From: an uncultured Acidobacteriota bacterium
GTDB taxonomy: Bacteria; Acidobacteriota; Terriglobia; UBA7540
Direction: 5' to 3'
NCBI GenBank assembly: GCA_937900045.1
Contig: CALCEB010000261.1
Coordinates: forward strand, 1 to 5,645
DNA length: 5,645 nucleotides
The translations under genes were made by a program, and so were the position numbers. The notes under the pieces are model-generated. The model worked only from the letters and a program-made list of their open reading frames with translations, made no database searches and was not told where the DNA came from. Shown here one piece after another: positions 5,601 through 5,645 of this stretch; the stretch's first letter is position 1, and the number at the start of each line of letters is the position of its first letter.

Positions 5601-5645
5601 CTGTCTCTTATACACATCTCCGAGCCCACGAGACAGGCAGAAATC
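5601..5645. other. Illumina Nextera adapter with index (contamination, not genomic)
   Basis: Bases 5601-5619 are the reverse complement of the 19-bp Tn5 mosaic end (CTGTCTCTTATACACATCT). Bases 5620-5634 (CCGAGCCCACGAGAC) complete the Nextera i7-side adapter. Bases 5635-5642 (AGGCAGAA) match the N703 i7 index, and ATC at 5643-5645 begins the flow-cell P7 sequence. Genomic sequence therefore ends at 5600. Confidence 0.97.

Noticed and set aside
5601..5619. Tn5/IS50 mosaic end as evidence of a real transposon
   Set aside because: It is followed directly by the synthetic Nextera adapter and a known index sequence, so it comes from library preparation.

Overview
This window is a contig end from a bacterial shotgun assembly. 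GC content is moderately high, gene families are typical of soil or environmental bacteria, and three of the six full-length or near-complete genes use GTG starts. The mix (a Tat-exported spermidine-dehydrogenase-like flavoenzyme, a DUF202 membrane protein, a bacterial deiodinase-like selenoprotein, and a DUF4926/DUF6883 pair) would suit Acidobacteriota or a similar soil phylum. That placement is inference, since no ribosomal or other phylogenetic marker is present.

Layout from left to right. 1-141: gene-poor edge, possibly the last codons of an upstream gene followed by a small GC-rich hairpin. 142-906 (+): multi-span membrane protein with an N-terminal DUF1648-like motif and a C-terminal DUF5808-like domain. 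1001-2908 (+): 635-aa Tat-signal FAD oxidoreductase resembling spermidine dehydrogenase (SpdH). 2990-3367 (-): three-helix DUF202 membrane protein, convergent with the oxidoreductase. 3368-3684: divergent intergenic region with a candidate promoter for the DUF202 gene. 3685-4119 (+): VOC (glyoxalase/bleomycin-resistance fold) protein, followed by a terminator-like hairpin. 4235-4996 (+): membrane-anchored deiodinase-like redoxin. 5076-5288 and 5296-5600 (both -): a DUF4926/DUF6883 pair, with the DUF6883 gene cut off at the contig end. 5601-5645: Illumina Nextera adapter, not genomic DNA.

The most important observation is the gene at 4235-4996. A conventional gene caller would split it at the in-frame TGA at 4538-4540. 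The frame continues open past this TGA for 151 more codons. The TGA falls exactly at the Sec position of the iodothyronine deiodinase motif (S-x-T-U-P-x-F), the downstream half carries further deiodinase signatures (Y-I-E-E-A-H, and P-D-R-L-Y-V-I before G-P-x-G-F), and a GC-rich hairpin with a GGU apical loop begins 12 nt after the TGA, where a bacterial SECIS should be. I read it as one 253-aa selenoprotein with selenocysteine at residue 102.

There is little sign that the genes form one pathway: orientations alternate and gaps are large. The only likely operon is the DUF6883-DUF4926 pair, separated by 7 nt. The selenoprotein and the VOC gene each look like separate transcription units.
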